Source of the DNA: Lamprobacter modestohalophilus
GTDB taxonomy: Bacteria; Pseudomonadota; Gammaproteobacteria; Chromatiales; Chromatiaceae
NCBI RefSeq assembly: GCF_016583905.1
Contig: NZ_NRRY01000003.1
Span: 124,001 to 188,000, forward strand
Direction of reading: 5' to 3'
DNA length: 64,000 nucleotides
Under the pieces are notes generated by a model. It saw only the letters and a program-made list of their open reading frames with translations, was not told the origin of the DNA and made no database searches. Every line of letters starts with the position of its first letter. Position 1 is the first letter of the stretch. Shown piece by piece: positions 33,356-42,204 of this stretch. The translations under genes were made by a program, and so were the position numbers.

Positions 33356-35848
33356 ATGAAGCAACCATCGCTCCGCAACACACCGAACAGCGTGGAACGG
33401 CGGCAACAAACCCTCTGCTTTCCGCGGGGGGCATTGTACTCTTTGGCAGAGTTGTCGCTATCCGAGAATCTCGGTTGGCGTGCCGACAGTCTCGACTGGC
33501 AGGGCGTGAGCTACCGTGTATTGCAGTATTGGCCGGACTGCTCGCTCCAATGGGTTTCCCTGTCTGGCATCGCTGGCGTCTCGGGTCAAGACGGCAGCAA
33601 TTGGGAGGCTGACGAAGGCTTGCCGCTCCTGCGTCTGACAAAAAACGGCATTCAGCTCTGTGAGCTCAGTCTAGTCTGCCCCTCGCTGAGCCCTGAGCGA
33701 CTCGTCTCGCATCAAGTGCAAAGGCTGACCTTCGAAACCCACCTCAAGTGGATCTATCATCTCAAGGTTTGCCCCGGCTCACCGTTGAGGGTAGAGGTCA
33801 GCATAACCCTGCATGACCTTGGCTACCTAGATGCGACGGTCACCCTACACAATCCACGTGCTGCGCTGCATCCCGGCGGCCGCTGGGATCTCGGTGATCC
33901 CCATTCGGTTGTTCTCCAAGGGATAGGGTGGGACATACGGCCAGGCATACCGATAACGCCGTCCTTGAACCTGAGTGGTGACGCGTACCGCATGCAAGCC
34001 GGAGACTGCCTGATTCAAGCGAGTAGCGGGGGAGAGCACTGGCAGAGCCCCGTACACATGGGCGCTGACAGGAGCGTGAGATTGCCCTTCAAAGGCTATC
34101 GCTGGCACCACGCTGGAAAGGTCGTTACCGGTGACCGGGCCGCTCCCATCTTGCGGCTAGGCGGCGAAGAACCTTTACTCCAGCTGTCGTGGAGTCATTT
34201 TTGGCAGCAATTTCCAAACCAACTCTCCTGTCACGCGCACCCGGAGGGGCAAGGGCAGGTGATTGCCTGGCGCTGGCATCGCGACGACGAAGAGATCGAT
34301 CTGCAGCCCGGAGAAAAGCTCTGCAAATCCTTCCGGGTGATGCTTGGGCAAGTTCCCGCCGCTTCGCAAGATGCGCCGCCACGATTCGATCTCAACAGCC
34401 TGATTGCCGCCAATGTCATCCCCTTTCTAGCGCAAGATGCCGACCCTTCCAAGATTGCCAGCTTGACGACTGTATCGCTGGATGAGCAGCGCGGTTTCTT
34501 CGCCAAACGCGAGGCACTCGACGCCTACGGATGGCGCAACTTTGGCGATCTGTTTGCGGATCACGAGTCGGCGTTAAGCGACGAACCAGGGATCTTCGTC
34601 TCCCACTACAACAACCAGTACGATCCGGTCAGCGGTTTTATCTATCGCTACCTGACCACCGGAGACCCCCGCTGGTGGGAGCTCGCCAGGGATCTCGTCG
34701 ACCATGTCGTCAACATTGACATCTATCACACCGACGAAGACAAGCCCGAATACAACGGCGGCTTGTTCTGGCATACCGATCACTACCTGCCCGCCCTAAC
34801 CTCGACCCACCGGTCATTCTCAGGCCAGCATGACCAAGGCATCTACCAAGGGCATGCCGGCGGCGGTGGTCCCGGTGGCCAGCATTGCTATACAACCGGT
34901 CTCGCGCTGCACTACCTCCTGACGGCCTCCGAGCGCAGCAAGCAAGCGGTCCTGCAGCTCACCGATTGGATCACCCGTTACTACGACGGCACCGACTCGC
35001 TGCTCGAGCTGGCCTTGGCGCTGAAAAACCGCCATGTGCCAGGGCTGAAAAACCCCTTCACCGGACAGTATCCGCTGGACAGAGGCACAGGAAACCTCAT
35101 CAACGCGCTACTGGATGCCTACTGGGTCACCGGCAATCCAGCCTATCTCGATCAGGCCGGGCAGGTCGTTCGCCACTGTGTCCACCCAGCGGATGATATT
35201 TCCCTCAGAAATCTGCAGGATGTCGAAGAGGCCTGGTTTTATACCGTGCTGCTGCAAGCCACCATACGGCTGATCTGGTTCAAGGAACAACGCGACCACT
35301 ATGATGCCGACTGGGGATACGCCGTCAACAGCTTGCTGCACTACGCAGACTGGATGCTGCTGCATGAAGGCATCTACCTCGACAAACCAGACATCTTGGA
35401 ATTTCCCAATCAGACCTGGACGGCGCAAGACCTACGCAAGGCCTGCATCTTTTATGCAGCAGCCAGGTATCACCCGACAAACCGAAAGGCCTTGCAGGAA
35501 AAGGCGCAAGCCTTCGAAGCCGAGATCCATCGGCGCCTAAAGGACCACGAAGAGACCGCATTCACACGCGTCCAAGCCATCTTGCTGCAGAACTTACCCA
35601 TGTTGGCATACTACAAAGACGCATCGGCCTGCACGCACCCGATCCCAGAGATCGAAACGGCAGCGTCTCCCTTCGATCACAACCGACTCACTGCAAGCAA
35701 CCTCCTCAGCGCCTTTGTATCAAGACTGAGACGGTTCGATTGGCGAAAAGAACAGCGCTGGCTCTTCCCCCGCCTCCCGCTGCGCCGATTCAAGCTGCGC
35801 CGATTCAAGCCGCGCCGATTCAAACAGACAGCATCCAGCAATGCCTGA
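33356..35848 (+). CDS. RIFT-barrel / alpha-toroid polysaccharide-active protein
   Basis: About 830 residues from the ATG at 33356. The frame is open from 32993 and the true start is uncertain because no good ribosome-binding site is seen. The N-terminal beta domain begins LCFPRGALYSLAELSL and has YWPDCSLQWVSLSG, the pattern of RIFT-barrel proteins related to exo-rhamnogalacturonan lyases. The C-terminal half (about 430-790) has Trp/Tyr/His-rich helical repeats such as GGLFWHTDHYLPA, HAGGGGPGGQHCYTTGL and DVEEAWFYTV, as in (alpha/alpha) toroid lyases. It ends with a basic repeated tail. No signal peptide is seen from this start. It overlaps the next gene by 8 bases. A role in trimming or lysing the locus polysaccharide is inferred. 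Confidence 0.6.
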   Translation: MKQPSLRNTPNSVERRQQTLCFPRGALYSLAELSLSENLGWRADSLDWQGVSYRVLQYWPDCSLQWVSLSGIAGVSGQDGSNWEADEGLPLLRLTKNGIQLCELSLVCPSLSPERLVSHQVQRLTFETHLKWIYHLKVCPGSPLRVEVSITLHDLGYLDATVTLHNPRAALHPGGRWDLGDPHSVVLQGIGWDIRPGIPITPSLNLSGDAYRMQAGDCLIQASSGGEHWQSPVHMGADRSVRLPFKGYRWHHAGKVVTGDRAAPILRLGGEEPLLQLSWSHFWQQFPNQLSCHAHPEGQGQVIAWRWHRDDEEIDLQPGEKLCKSFRVMLGQVPAASQDAPPRFDLNSLIAANVIPFLAQDADPSKIASLTTVSLDEQRGFFAKREALDAYGWRNFGDLFADHESALSDEPGIFVSHYNNQYDPVSGFIYRYLTTGDPRWWELARDLVDHVVNIDIYHTDEDKPEYNGGLFWHTDHYLPALTSTHRSFSGQHDQGIYQGHAGGGGPGGQHCYTTGLALHYLLTASERSKQAVLQLTDWITRYYDGTDSLLELALALKNRHVPGLKNPFTGQYPLDRGTGNLINALLDAYWVTGNPAYLDQAGQVVRHCVHPADDISLRNLQDVEEAWFYTVLLQATIRLIWFKEQRDHYDADWGYAVNSLLHYADWMLLHEGIYLDKPDILEFPNQTWTAQDLRKACIFYAAARYHPTNRKALQEKAQAFEAEIHRRLKDHEETAFTRVQAILLQNLPMLAYYKDASACTHPIPEIETAASPFDHNRLTASNLLSAFVSRLRRFDWRKEQRWLFPRLPLRRFKLRRFKPRRFKQTASSNA
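35780..35824 (+). repeat. Three 15-bp repeats coding a basic RRFK tail
   Basis: The unit CTGCGCCGATTCAAG occurs at 35780-35794 and 35795-35809 and with changes at 35810-35824, in frame. It gives the tail LRRFKLRRFKPRRFK near the end of the RIFT-barrel protein. The cationic amphipathic tail could bind membrane or acidic polysaccharide. Confidence 0.85.
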
Positions 35849-36788
35849 CGTCACCTTTATCGTCCCCCACAAGGGGCGATCCAGCATGCTGGTCCAAACC
35901 CTGACCTCGCTGGTCGAGCAAGAGACCACACTGGCATGGCAAGTCTGCGTCGTCACACAAGAGCCCGAACTGACGCGAGAAACGCTCGCCGTTCCCGCGG
36001 AGACAGCGCTCATGCTGGTCCAGGTCCCGACCGACCTCACCATCTCCGACATGCGCAATCTAGGCTTGGCCGAGACCCGCTCCGAGTTCGTCGCCTTCCT
36101 CGATGCCGACGTCTGCCTGTCGCCTAACTGGCTCGACGTCATGCATCGGCTGCTAACAACCACCCCGGAACCTGCGATCGTCAGCGCGGTTCAGGTCAAC
36201 AGCCAAGAGGCGCCCGTGCTCGAGCGCATCCGGACGGCGCTCAGCAATGCCAAGATCGACACCGACGTCGAATTTCTGCCCGGCCGCAACCTGTTCATGC
36301 GCCGGCAGCTCGTCGAAAAGATCGGTGGCTTCCCCTCGCATCTCGTCACCTGCGAAGACTACTACTTCACCGACCAAGCCCGAGGATACGGCCGCCTGTT
36401 CTATAGCGCCATGGCGAGCTACATCCATCTCGGCGAGGATAAAGCCCTGTGGCCAATGTTCATCAAAGAGATCTGGCGCGGCCAGTCCAACCTGCGATCC
36501 GTGCAGGGGCGGCGTATCCCGTGGCGAGAAGTGCCGAGCCTGATCATGCCGATGTTCATACCCCTGGGCCTCCTCATCATCCTTCTCGGAGCCATCGCGG
36601 GCTCATGGGTCCTCGCCGGCGCGGGCCTCTGCATCGCCTTCTTTCCGACGCTGGTCTACAGCGCACGCCTCTGGACAATGGCCGACAAACAGATCCCCTT
36701 CGTTGAGATCCTCAAGTTCTACCTGCTGTATTTTCCAGCCAGGGCCTACGGAACCCTGCGCGGGCTGTTCAAGCCCATCGCACACTAG
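35841..36788 (+). CDS. Glycosyltransferase family 2 with C-terminal membrane segments
   Basis: 315 residues. The GT-A fold opens with VTFIVPHKGRSSML and has SDMRNLGLAETRSEFVAFLDADV, where the DxD-type motif binds the nucleotide-sugar metal. A later EDYYFTDQARGYG matches the ED acidic motif of inverting GT2 enzymes. The C-terminus has two hydrophobic helices (about 233-280) that dock it to the inner membrane. It overlaps the RIFT-barrel gene by 8 bases and precedes the GT4 gene by 83 bases. The spacer contains short repeated words of the type GCCATTCAGC. The donor and acceptor sugars cannot be read from sequence. Confidence 0.85.
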   Translation: MPDVTFIVPHKGRSSMLVQTLTSLVEQETTLAWQVCVVTQEPELTRETLAVPAETALMLVQVPTDLTISDMRNLGLAETRSEFVAFLDADVCLSPNWLDVMHRLLTTTPEPAIVSAVQVNSQEAPVLERIRTALSNAKIDTDVEFLPGRNLFMRRQLVEKIGGFPSHLVTCEDYYFTDQARGYGRLFYSAMASYIHLGEDKALWPMFIKEIWRGQSNLRSVQGRRIPWREVPSLIMPMFIPLGLLIILLGAIAGSWVLAGAGLCIAFFPTLVYSARLWTMADKQIPFVEILKFYLLYFPARAYGTLRGLFKPIAH

Positions 36789-36871
36789 ACCAGCCCAAAA
36801 GTCTGTCATTAGCCGCCTGCCATTCAGCCGTTTGCCATTCAGCAGTCTGTCATCCAGGAGTCTTCCACCCG

Positions 36872-37996
36872 ATGGAGCGTCCGATCAAAGTCCTGCAATT
36901 CATCTGTTCCACCGGTTTCTATGGCGCCGAGCGCTGGATTCTGGCGCTCGCGCAGTACCTTGACCCAGCACAGGTTCAGTGTGAATTGGCCGTCACCGCG
37001 GAGGCACAGAATGTTGATCTGCAGCTCGTGCGGGAGTACAAAAAGACCGGCCTGGCAACCCATGCCATCCCGATGTCTGGCCGCTTCGACCTCAGCGCCG
37101 TCAAACGCCTGTCCGACCTACTGACCACAGAGCATGTCGACCTGATCCACACGCATGGCTACAAGTCAGACATCCTCGGCCTCCTCGCCGCCCGTCGCGC
37201 GGGTATCCCGGTGATCATCACGCCGCACGGTTTCGAGAACGCACAAGACATCAAGCTCAGGCTCTTCGTCTGGCTCGGCTGCAAGGCCATGCGCTTCGCG
37301 GACAGCGTCGCACCGCTCTCCCCACAACTGATGGAAGATGCACGCCGGCACCGGGTGGCGGAATCCAAACTCACCTATATCCAGAATGGCGTCAACCTGC
37401 ACGAGGTCGAAGCCATTGCAAACAATCCTGACGCCGTCGCGCCAAAACATAAAAAGCGCATCGGCTTCATCGGCCAGCTCATCAGTCGCAAGAACCTGCG
37501 AGAGATGCTGGACATCTTCGCCATGCTCCGCCAGTCGCGCACCGACGTCGAATTGGTCTTGGTCGGCGACGGCGAAGACCGCGCCGAGCTAGAGGCCTAT
37601 GCCGCGCGACTCCATTGCGCGCCCGATATCCACTTTCTCGGGTTTCGAGACGACCGCCTGGAACTGCTCAAATCCTTCGACCTCTTCACCATGACCAGCA
37701 CCCTAGAGGGCATTCCACGCTGCCTGATGGAAGCCGCCGCCATGGGCGTGCCCGTCGCGGCCTACGACATCCCCGGCGTAGATCAACTGGTCCGGCATCA
37801 ACAGACCGGGTTGCTTGCCCCCTTAGGCAACAGAGCCTCCCTGCTCGAGCACTGGAACACACTGCTCGACCAGCCTGCGACCGGTCAGGCGCTGGCAACC
37901 GCGGGGCTAGACGTCGTCAATCAGCACTACTCCGCCAAACGCATGGCCGCGGAATACACAACCCTCTTTCGCCGCCTAACCCAGAGGGTTCATTGA
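36872..37996 (+). CDS. Glycosyltransferase family 4
   Basis: 374 residues with the two-Rossmann GT-B fold. The N-terminal part contains FYGAERWILALAQYL, the usual GG/GAE loop, and HTHGYKSDILGLLAAR. The C-terminal donor site has RIGFIGQLISRKNLREML, LVLVGDGEDR and the signature TLEGIPRCLMEAAAMGVPVAA with the catalytic-region Glu residues. It is a retaining transferase that would add one sugar to the lipid-linked repeat unit on the cytoplasmic face. Its stop TGA shares one base with the ATG of the deacetylase gene, so the two are translationally coupled. GT4 enzymes of this type are standard in XrtA loci. Confidence 0.87.
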   Translation: MERPIKVLQFICSTGFYGAERWILALAQYLDPAQVQCELAVTAEAQNVDLQLVREYKKTGLATHAIPMSGRFDLSAVKRLSDLLTTEHVDLIHTHGYKSDILGLLAARRAGIPVIITPHGFENAQDIKLRLFVWLGCKAMRFADSVAPLSPQLMEDARRHRVAESKLTYIQNGVNLHEVEAIANNPDAVAPKHKKRIGFIGQLISRKNLREMLDIFAMLRQSRTDVELVLVGDGEDRAELEAYAARLHCAPDIHFLGFRDDRLELLKSFDLFTMTSTLEGIPRCLMEAAAMGVPVAAYDIPGVDQLVRHQQTGLLAPLGNRASLLEHWNTLLDQPATGQALATAGLDVVNQHYSAKRMAAEYTTLFRRLTQRVH

Positions 37997-38982
37997 TGAG
38001 ACGCCCACAGGTCCTGTTCCTGCTCAGCATCGATACCGAGGAAAGCTGGGATTGGTCTGGCCCCTTCCCAGAGGCTGGATGGTGCGTTGAAAACGTGCAG
38101 CAGCTCCGTCCCTTCCACCAAGTCTGCTACGACCTTGGCGTGCGACCGACCTTATTCGTCGATTACCCCGTCGCTAACAACGAACAAGCCGTTCAGGTGA
38201 TACGTGAGCTCCAGCGAACGGGTCAGTACGAGATCGCCGCGCACCTGCATCCCTGGTGCAATCCGCCCTATTTTGGCCGCCCGAATGAAAGGGACAGCCA
38301 CGTCGTCAACCTGCCGATCGAGCAAGTCGAGATCAAACTGAAAAATCTCGTCAAGATCCTCGAGGAACAATTTCACGTCCGGCCAGTGAGCTTCCGAACC
38401 GGCCGCTGGGGGATCGACGGCAAGGTCATGCAGCTCCTCAAACAGCATGGCTTCAGCATCGACTGCAGCATCTATCCGTTCTGGGAGAATCAGTTCTTCG
38501 ACTGCCACGACGCGCACCTAGAGCCTTACTGGGCCTCCCTGCAGAACCCGCTTGCCGTCAGTGCATCGAAGGATATGCTCGAAATTCCGGTCAGCGTTGG
38601 CTACAATTGGCGCGATTTCCATCGCGCGAACCGTTGGCACCGGCGCATCTCGTCGCCAAGGTTGAGTCCGTTCAAGCCCCTAGCACTGGCCTGGTTCACG
38701 CACTGGCTGCGGAAACTGTATCTCAGCCCAGAGCTGACCGAGCGCGCAGACATGCTCAACCTCACCGACCAAATGCTCGCCAACGGCATGCGCGTCTTCC
38801 ACATGTACATGCACAGCTCCAGCTTGGTCGACAACCCGAACTCCCTCATCGCCAACCAAAACGCGTTTCATGAGATCAGCCGCGGAGTCGCTGCCGTGGT
38901 GCGCCACCTGCAGTCGAAAGCCGATGTGCGATGCTGCACGGTCAGCGAGGCCGCTGCCGACCTGCAGGAGTCGGCCCCTTGA
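37996..38982 (+). CDS. Polysaccharide deacetylase, second NodB-type enzyme
   Basis: 328 residues from the ATG at 37996, which overlaps the preceding stop by one base. The much longer open frame upstream is shadow sequence. SIDTEESWDW near residue 12 matches the catalytic Asp motif 1. IAAHLHPWCNPP gives motif 2 with H-x-H instead of the usual H(S/T)xxH. SFRTGRWGID is motif 3. The C-terminal HMYMHSSSLVD region resembles motif 5. No signal peptide is seen, so it may act on the cytoplasmic or membrane-linked intermediate. It is coupled to the FemAB-like gene by a 4-base overlap (TTGA). It differs clearly from the DUF3473 deacetylase encoded at 9911. Confidence 0.82.
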   Translation: MRRPQVLFLLSIDTEESWDWSGPFPEAGWCVENVQQLRPFHQVCYDLGVRPTLFVDYPVANNEQAVQVIRELQRTGQYEIAAHLHPWCNPPYFGRPNERDSHVVNLPIEQVEIKLKNLVKILEEQFHVRPVSFRTGRWGIDGKVMQLLKQHGFSIDCSIYPFWENQFFDCHDAHLEPYWASLQNPLAVSASKDMLEIPVSVGYNWRDFHRANRWHRRISSPRLSPFKPLALAWFTHWLRKLYLSPELTERADMLNLTDQMLANGMRVFHMYMHSSSLVDNPNSLIANQNAFHEISRGVAAVVRHLQSKADVRCCTVSEAAADLQESAP

Positions 38983-40046
38983 GAACAGCGTCCAGCGGTG
39001 TCGACATCCGCCCCTGGCAAGCGGGAGACGAAGCCCAGTGGGACGCCTTTGTCGACCAGCATGGCGCGGCGACTCCCTATCATGCGAGCGCCTGGCTCAA
39101 GAGCGTCGAGCACGCTTACCGGCATCCAAACCAAAGCCTGCTGGCCTTTCAACGAGACAGCGTCGTCGGCGTCGCCCCAGCCTGTCAGTTCAACAGACCG
39201 CTCGGAAAGCCGACGCTCTGCTGTCAACCGTTTTGCGATACCGGCCACATCCTCAGCGCCGACCAAAAGATCCACGACGCGCTCAAGAACGCCCTGGCTG
39301 ACCAGGCGCGGACCATCGGCGCCACCCAGCTCACCTACCGAGCAAGCGACACCGATCCAACCGACCAACCCCCAGCGCCCGGGGCCAAAGTCCAGATGCG
39401 GCTGGCCCTGCCGGATGATCCGGCGACCTTACTGGCAAGCTTCAAGTCCAAGCTGCGCTCGCAGATCCGCAAGGCCGAAAAAAACGGGCTGACGGTCAGC
39501 ACGGCGACAGACGATGCGCATTTAGACGCCTTTTATCGCATCATGGCCGTCAATATGCGCAAGCTCGGCTCCCCGGTGCATAGCAGACAATGGTTTGCCT
39601 CGGTCCGCAACCACTACTGCCAGCGCTGCGCGATCACCATCGTCTGGCACGGAACAGTGCCCATTGGTGCCGGCCTTGTCCTCCGCAGCCGCTCGCTCAT
39701 CTCCATCCCCTGGGCCTCCACCCTCGCGAGCCATAATCCGCTCGCGCCCAATATGCTCCTGTACTGGACCATCCTGGCACAGGCCTGCCAAGAAGAAGCA
39801 GGCAGCTTCGACTTCGGCCGTTCCACCGTCGATGAAGGCACTTACAAGTTCAAACAGCAATGGGGGGCGAAACCGGTGAACTTATATTGCTATCATGGCC
39901 ACCCAGACGCCTTTGCGCCCGTCCTCTGGCAGCAGGAGGAGGCGATCACAAGCGTTCGCGCCTGGGTGATCGATGCCTGGTCTAAACTCCCGCTGCCCTT
40001 GACGAACTGGGCAGGTCCCAGAATTCGGAAGTACATCAGTCTTTAG
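38979..40046 (+). CDS. FemAB-like XrtA/PEP-CTERM-associated protein (GNAT fold)
   Basis: 355 residues from a TTG at 38979. It has AGGAG eight bases upstream and overlaps the deacetylase stop as TTGA. The open frame upstream is not needed. The protein shows the duplicated GNAT arrangement of FemABX. Motifs include HASAWLKSVEHAY, LRSQIRKAEKNGL, a helix typical of the family, and FDFGRSTVDEGTYKFKQQWG near the end. Fem proteins add amino acids from aminoacyl-tRNA to cell-wall precursors. The XrtA-locus version has no known substrate, but an aminoacyl or acyl decoration of the polysaccharide is likely. It closes the rightward operon that begins with the RIFT-barrel gene. Confidence 0.85.
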   Translation: MRTASSGVDIRPWQAGDEAQWDAFVDQHGAATPYHASAWLKSVEHAYRHPNQSLLAFQRDSVVGVAPACQFNRPLGKPTLCCQPFCDTGHILSADQKIHDALKNALADQARTIGATQLTYRASDTDPTDQPPAPGAKVQMRLALPDDPATLLASFKSKLRSQIRKAEKNGLTVSTATDDAHLDAFYRIMAVNMRKLGSPVHSRQWFASVRNHYCQRCAITIVWHGTVPIGAGLVLRSRSLISIPWASTLASHNPLAPNMLLYWTILAQACQEEAGSFDFGRSTVDEGTYKFKQQWGAKPVNLYCYHGHPDAFAPVLWQQEEAITSVRAWVIDAWSKLPLPLTNWAGPRIRKYISL

Positions 40047-40099
40047 TATGAGGCTAGAGCGACGCAACTCCGACCGGAGCACGTCATCGGACTGCCGGA

Positions 40100-41176
40100 T
40101 TAATGAGTGTAGACTTTAGCGACCTGACGACCAATTGTCTTCCAGTCTAACGTCTTCGCGGCCTCAAAATTCATCTTCCCCATTGCTGCTAACTCAGCTT
40201 TGCTAGGTAACTGTTGCAGAGTCTCCAGCAATCCATCGTTGCCATAAAAAACGGTCCCACGTTGATCTGGCAGACCGATGAGCCTCGCTTCCTCGGGCAG
40301 GAGCAACGCCTTCCCCTGGGAAAGGGCCAGAATCGCTGATCCCGAGGTTAACGTACGCTCAAAAGGGATCACCGCGATATGCGATACAGCATACAAAGGA
40401 CCGACGTCCACGTCTGGAATAAAATCTAAATAGGGCTGAATTCGTGGATCGTTTTTCGACGCTGTGGCCACTTCTTCGGCTAAGCCTTGGTCGAATGGTT
40501 TACCGGCAATAATCAATTTCAACCGGCAATGCGGCGCTAACTGAAAAGCATGCAGCAGTTGTGAAATGCCCTTGTATCGGCGAAGATTTCCGAAAAAAAG
40601 CAATACGGTATCGTCGTCTTTGATTTCAAATTGACTGCGCAATTGCCTTTCACGCGAGGCATCAGTTGGATAAAGCCCGATGTAATGCCCGTGAGGAATA
40701 ACCACAGAGCGGCGCAGCAAGTTGATCGCGAGCAAACGCTGGATTTCCGCGCGCGCATCTTCGCTATGGAAGATCATTCGTGAAACGAGACGGGCAAGCA
40801 GGCGCCGAGCAATGATCTCTCGCGCTGGATGCTCAGATTCATGCGAAAACCGATTGTGAACGGTCCAAACGACTTTGACGCCGCGCATCTGAACAAGAAG
40901 GACATCAGCGGCCATTTGCAACAGACGGATGTAAAATTTCAGTCGGTTGCCACTCCAAAGAATTGGAGCAAGATAGGCATTGATCCAATGCAAATGGATG
41001 ACCGAAACGGCCGAATGCGCTCGAAGTAACGAGAGCAGAGGGAATGTTGTTGATGGGTAATTTGCAAAATTGATGGAGTACCCAGCAGACCTGACTCCTG
41101 TCGCTAATAAATTCTGATAAGGATTACCTGAGCGCCAATCAGGCAGAAAAAAAATATGACTAGGAGTGTGCTGCAA
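40100..41176 (-). CDS. Glycosyltransferase (GT-B fold, group 1 type)
   Basis: 358 residues. The N-terminal half has VIHLHWINAYLAPIL and VVWTVHNRFSHESEH, typical of the acceptor domain. The donor domain has LLFFGNLRRYKGISQLLHAF, KLIIAGKPFD and SGSAILALSQGKALLLPE, the usual donor-phosphate region. The protein is close to family 4 but has a short C-terminus. It is the last gene of a leftward block of glycosyltransferases, 21 bases after the GT2 gene. It is convergent with the FemAB-like gene, which ends 53 bases away. The sugar specificity is not known. Confidence 0.8.
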   Translation of the reverse strand: MQHTPSHIFFLPDWRSGNPYQNLLATGVRSAGYSINFANYPSTTFPLLSLLRAHSAVSVIHLHWINAYLAPILWSGNRLKFYIRLLQMAADVLLVQMRGVKVVWTVHNRFSHESEHPAREIIARRLLARLVSRMIFHSEDARAEIQRLLAINLLRRSVVIPHGHYIGLYPTDASRERQLRSQFEIKDDDTVLLFFGNLRRYKGISQLLHAFQLAPHCRLKLIIAGKPFDQGLAEEVATASKNDPRIQPYLDFIPDVDVGPLYAVSHIAVIPFERTLTSGSAILALSQGKALLLPEEARLIGLPDQRGTVFYGNDGLLETLQQLPSKAELAAMGKMNFEAAKTLDWKTIGRQVAKVYTH

Positions 41177-41197
41177 AAGCGAAGCCTCAAATAAAGT

Positions 41198-42190
41198 TTA
41201 TAAGGATTGCTTAACGGCTGACTTGACGATGCCTTGCCTGCGCAAAAAACGAATTAACACAGGTAGCTCTGAGAATCGCAAAAGACGCAACCCGTGTATA
41301 ATATTTTGCATTGCTTCTGACTTAAATCCACGAATTCGCTGTTCAACTAAGCTCCGTTGGTCATCCGTCAATAAAAAACGACTTGCGACATAAAGATAAA
41401 ATATTAAATCTGCCGTGGCACGAGCACTAGTGCCTGGTTCGCCCCATTGCTTTGAGCGAGCATAGATGTTCACGCCATAGCCATATTTGACTTCGAGCCT
41501 GCTACTCACACAAATTCGCGGTGCTAATAATCCGACTTCCATCCAGAATACATGATCTTCTCCAGCCCGAGCCAACGCTCGTTTGAAGCGAAGATTGCGG
41601 AACCTAGCTGCTCTGAACAGGATTGCAGAGGTTCCGACAGGATTTGCCCTTAACACATGATCGAAAAAATCACCGTTGAAGGCATATAGATCGTCCAACT
41701 GGTCTACGCGAGGAAAAGTTTGTGGATGAAAGCGACACAGATCAAATGTAGTCTTTGTGATAGTAAGCTTTTGATAATCAGAAAAATAAAAGTCGAATCC
41801 TGATTCCAAAGCAAGGATTCCTCGGCATAAATGATCTTTGCTCCATTCGTCATCTGAATCGCACAGTGCAACGTATTTCGTCCCCTCAGGTAGAGCATCA
41901 AAGGCACGATTTCGCGCCATTGCCGCGCCTTGGTTGTCCTGTTGGATGACGCGTACATGCAGCCAAGACGGTAAGTCATCCGGTAGTTCGGACAGTGCGG
42001 ATACAGGAGAACCATCGTCAACAATCAACCAATCAACCAATACCGCTTTGGCAATTGGTGATAAAGATTGATGCGCTATGCTCTGCGCGGTACGCCGCAA
42101 AATCCCGCTTTCTCTCTGAAAATAGGACGTAACAATGGCTACATTTAGCCGATCCAGAGCATGCGCATCTGGTTTGCCTAGTTTATCCAT
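41198..42190 (-). CDS. Glycosyltransferase family 2
   Basis: 330 residues. The GT-A core starts at about residue 16 (VAIVTSYFQRES) and has LIVDDGSPVSAL, QDNQGAAMARNRAFDAL and VALCDSDDEWS, the metal-binding DxD region. EDHVFWMEVGLLAP matches the catalytic acidic loop. The C-terminal 70 residues are helical and basic, likely for peripheral membrane binding. It is spaced 14 bases from the WbsX gene upstream and 21 bases from the group 1 gene downstream. The sugar is unknown. Confidence 0.85.
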   Translation of the reverse strand: MDKLGKPDAHALDRLNVAIVTSYFQRESGILRRTAQSIAHQSLSPIAKAVLVDWLIVDDGSPVSALSELPDDLPSWLHVRVIQQDNQGAAMARNRAFDALPEGTKYVALCDSDDEWSKDHLCRGILALESGFDFYFSDYQKLTITKTTFDLCRFHPQTFPRVDQLDDLYAFNGDFFDHVLRANPVGTSAILFRAARFRNLRFKRALARAGEDHVFWMEVGLLAPRICVSSRLEVKYGYGVNIYARSKQWGEPGTSARATADLIFYLYVASRFLLTDDQRSLVEQRIRGFKSEAMQNIIHGLRLLRFSELPVLIRFLRRQGIVKSAVKQSL

Positions 42191-42204
42191 TCGTTTCTTT
42201 TCCG

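Noticed and set aside
37615-38982. 455-residue frame for the second deacetylase
   Set aside because: The first 127 codons are a shadow of the GT4 gene. The ATG at 37996 overlaps the GT4 stop and starts directly at the NodB motif.
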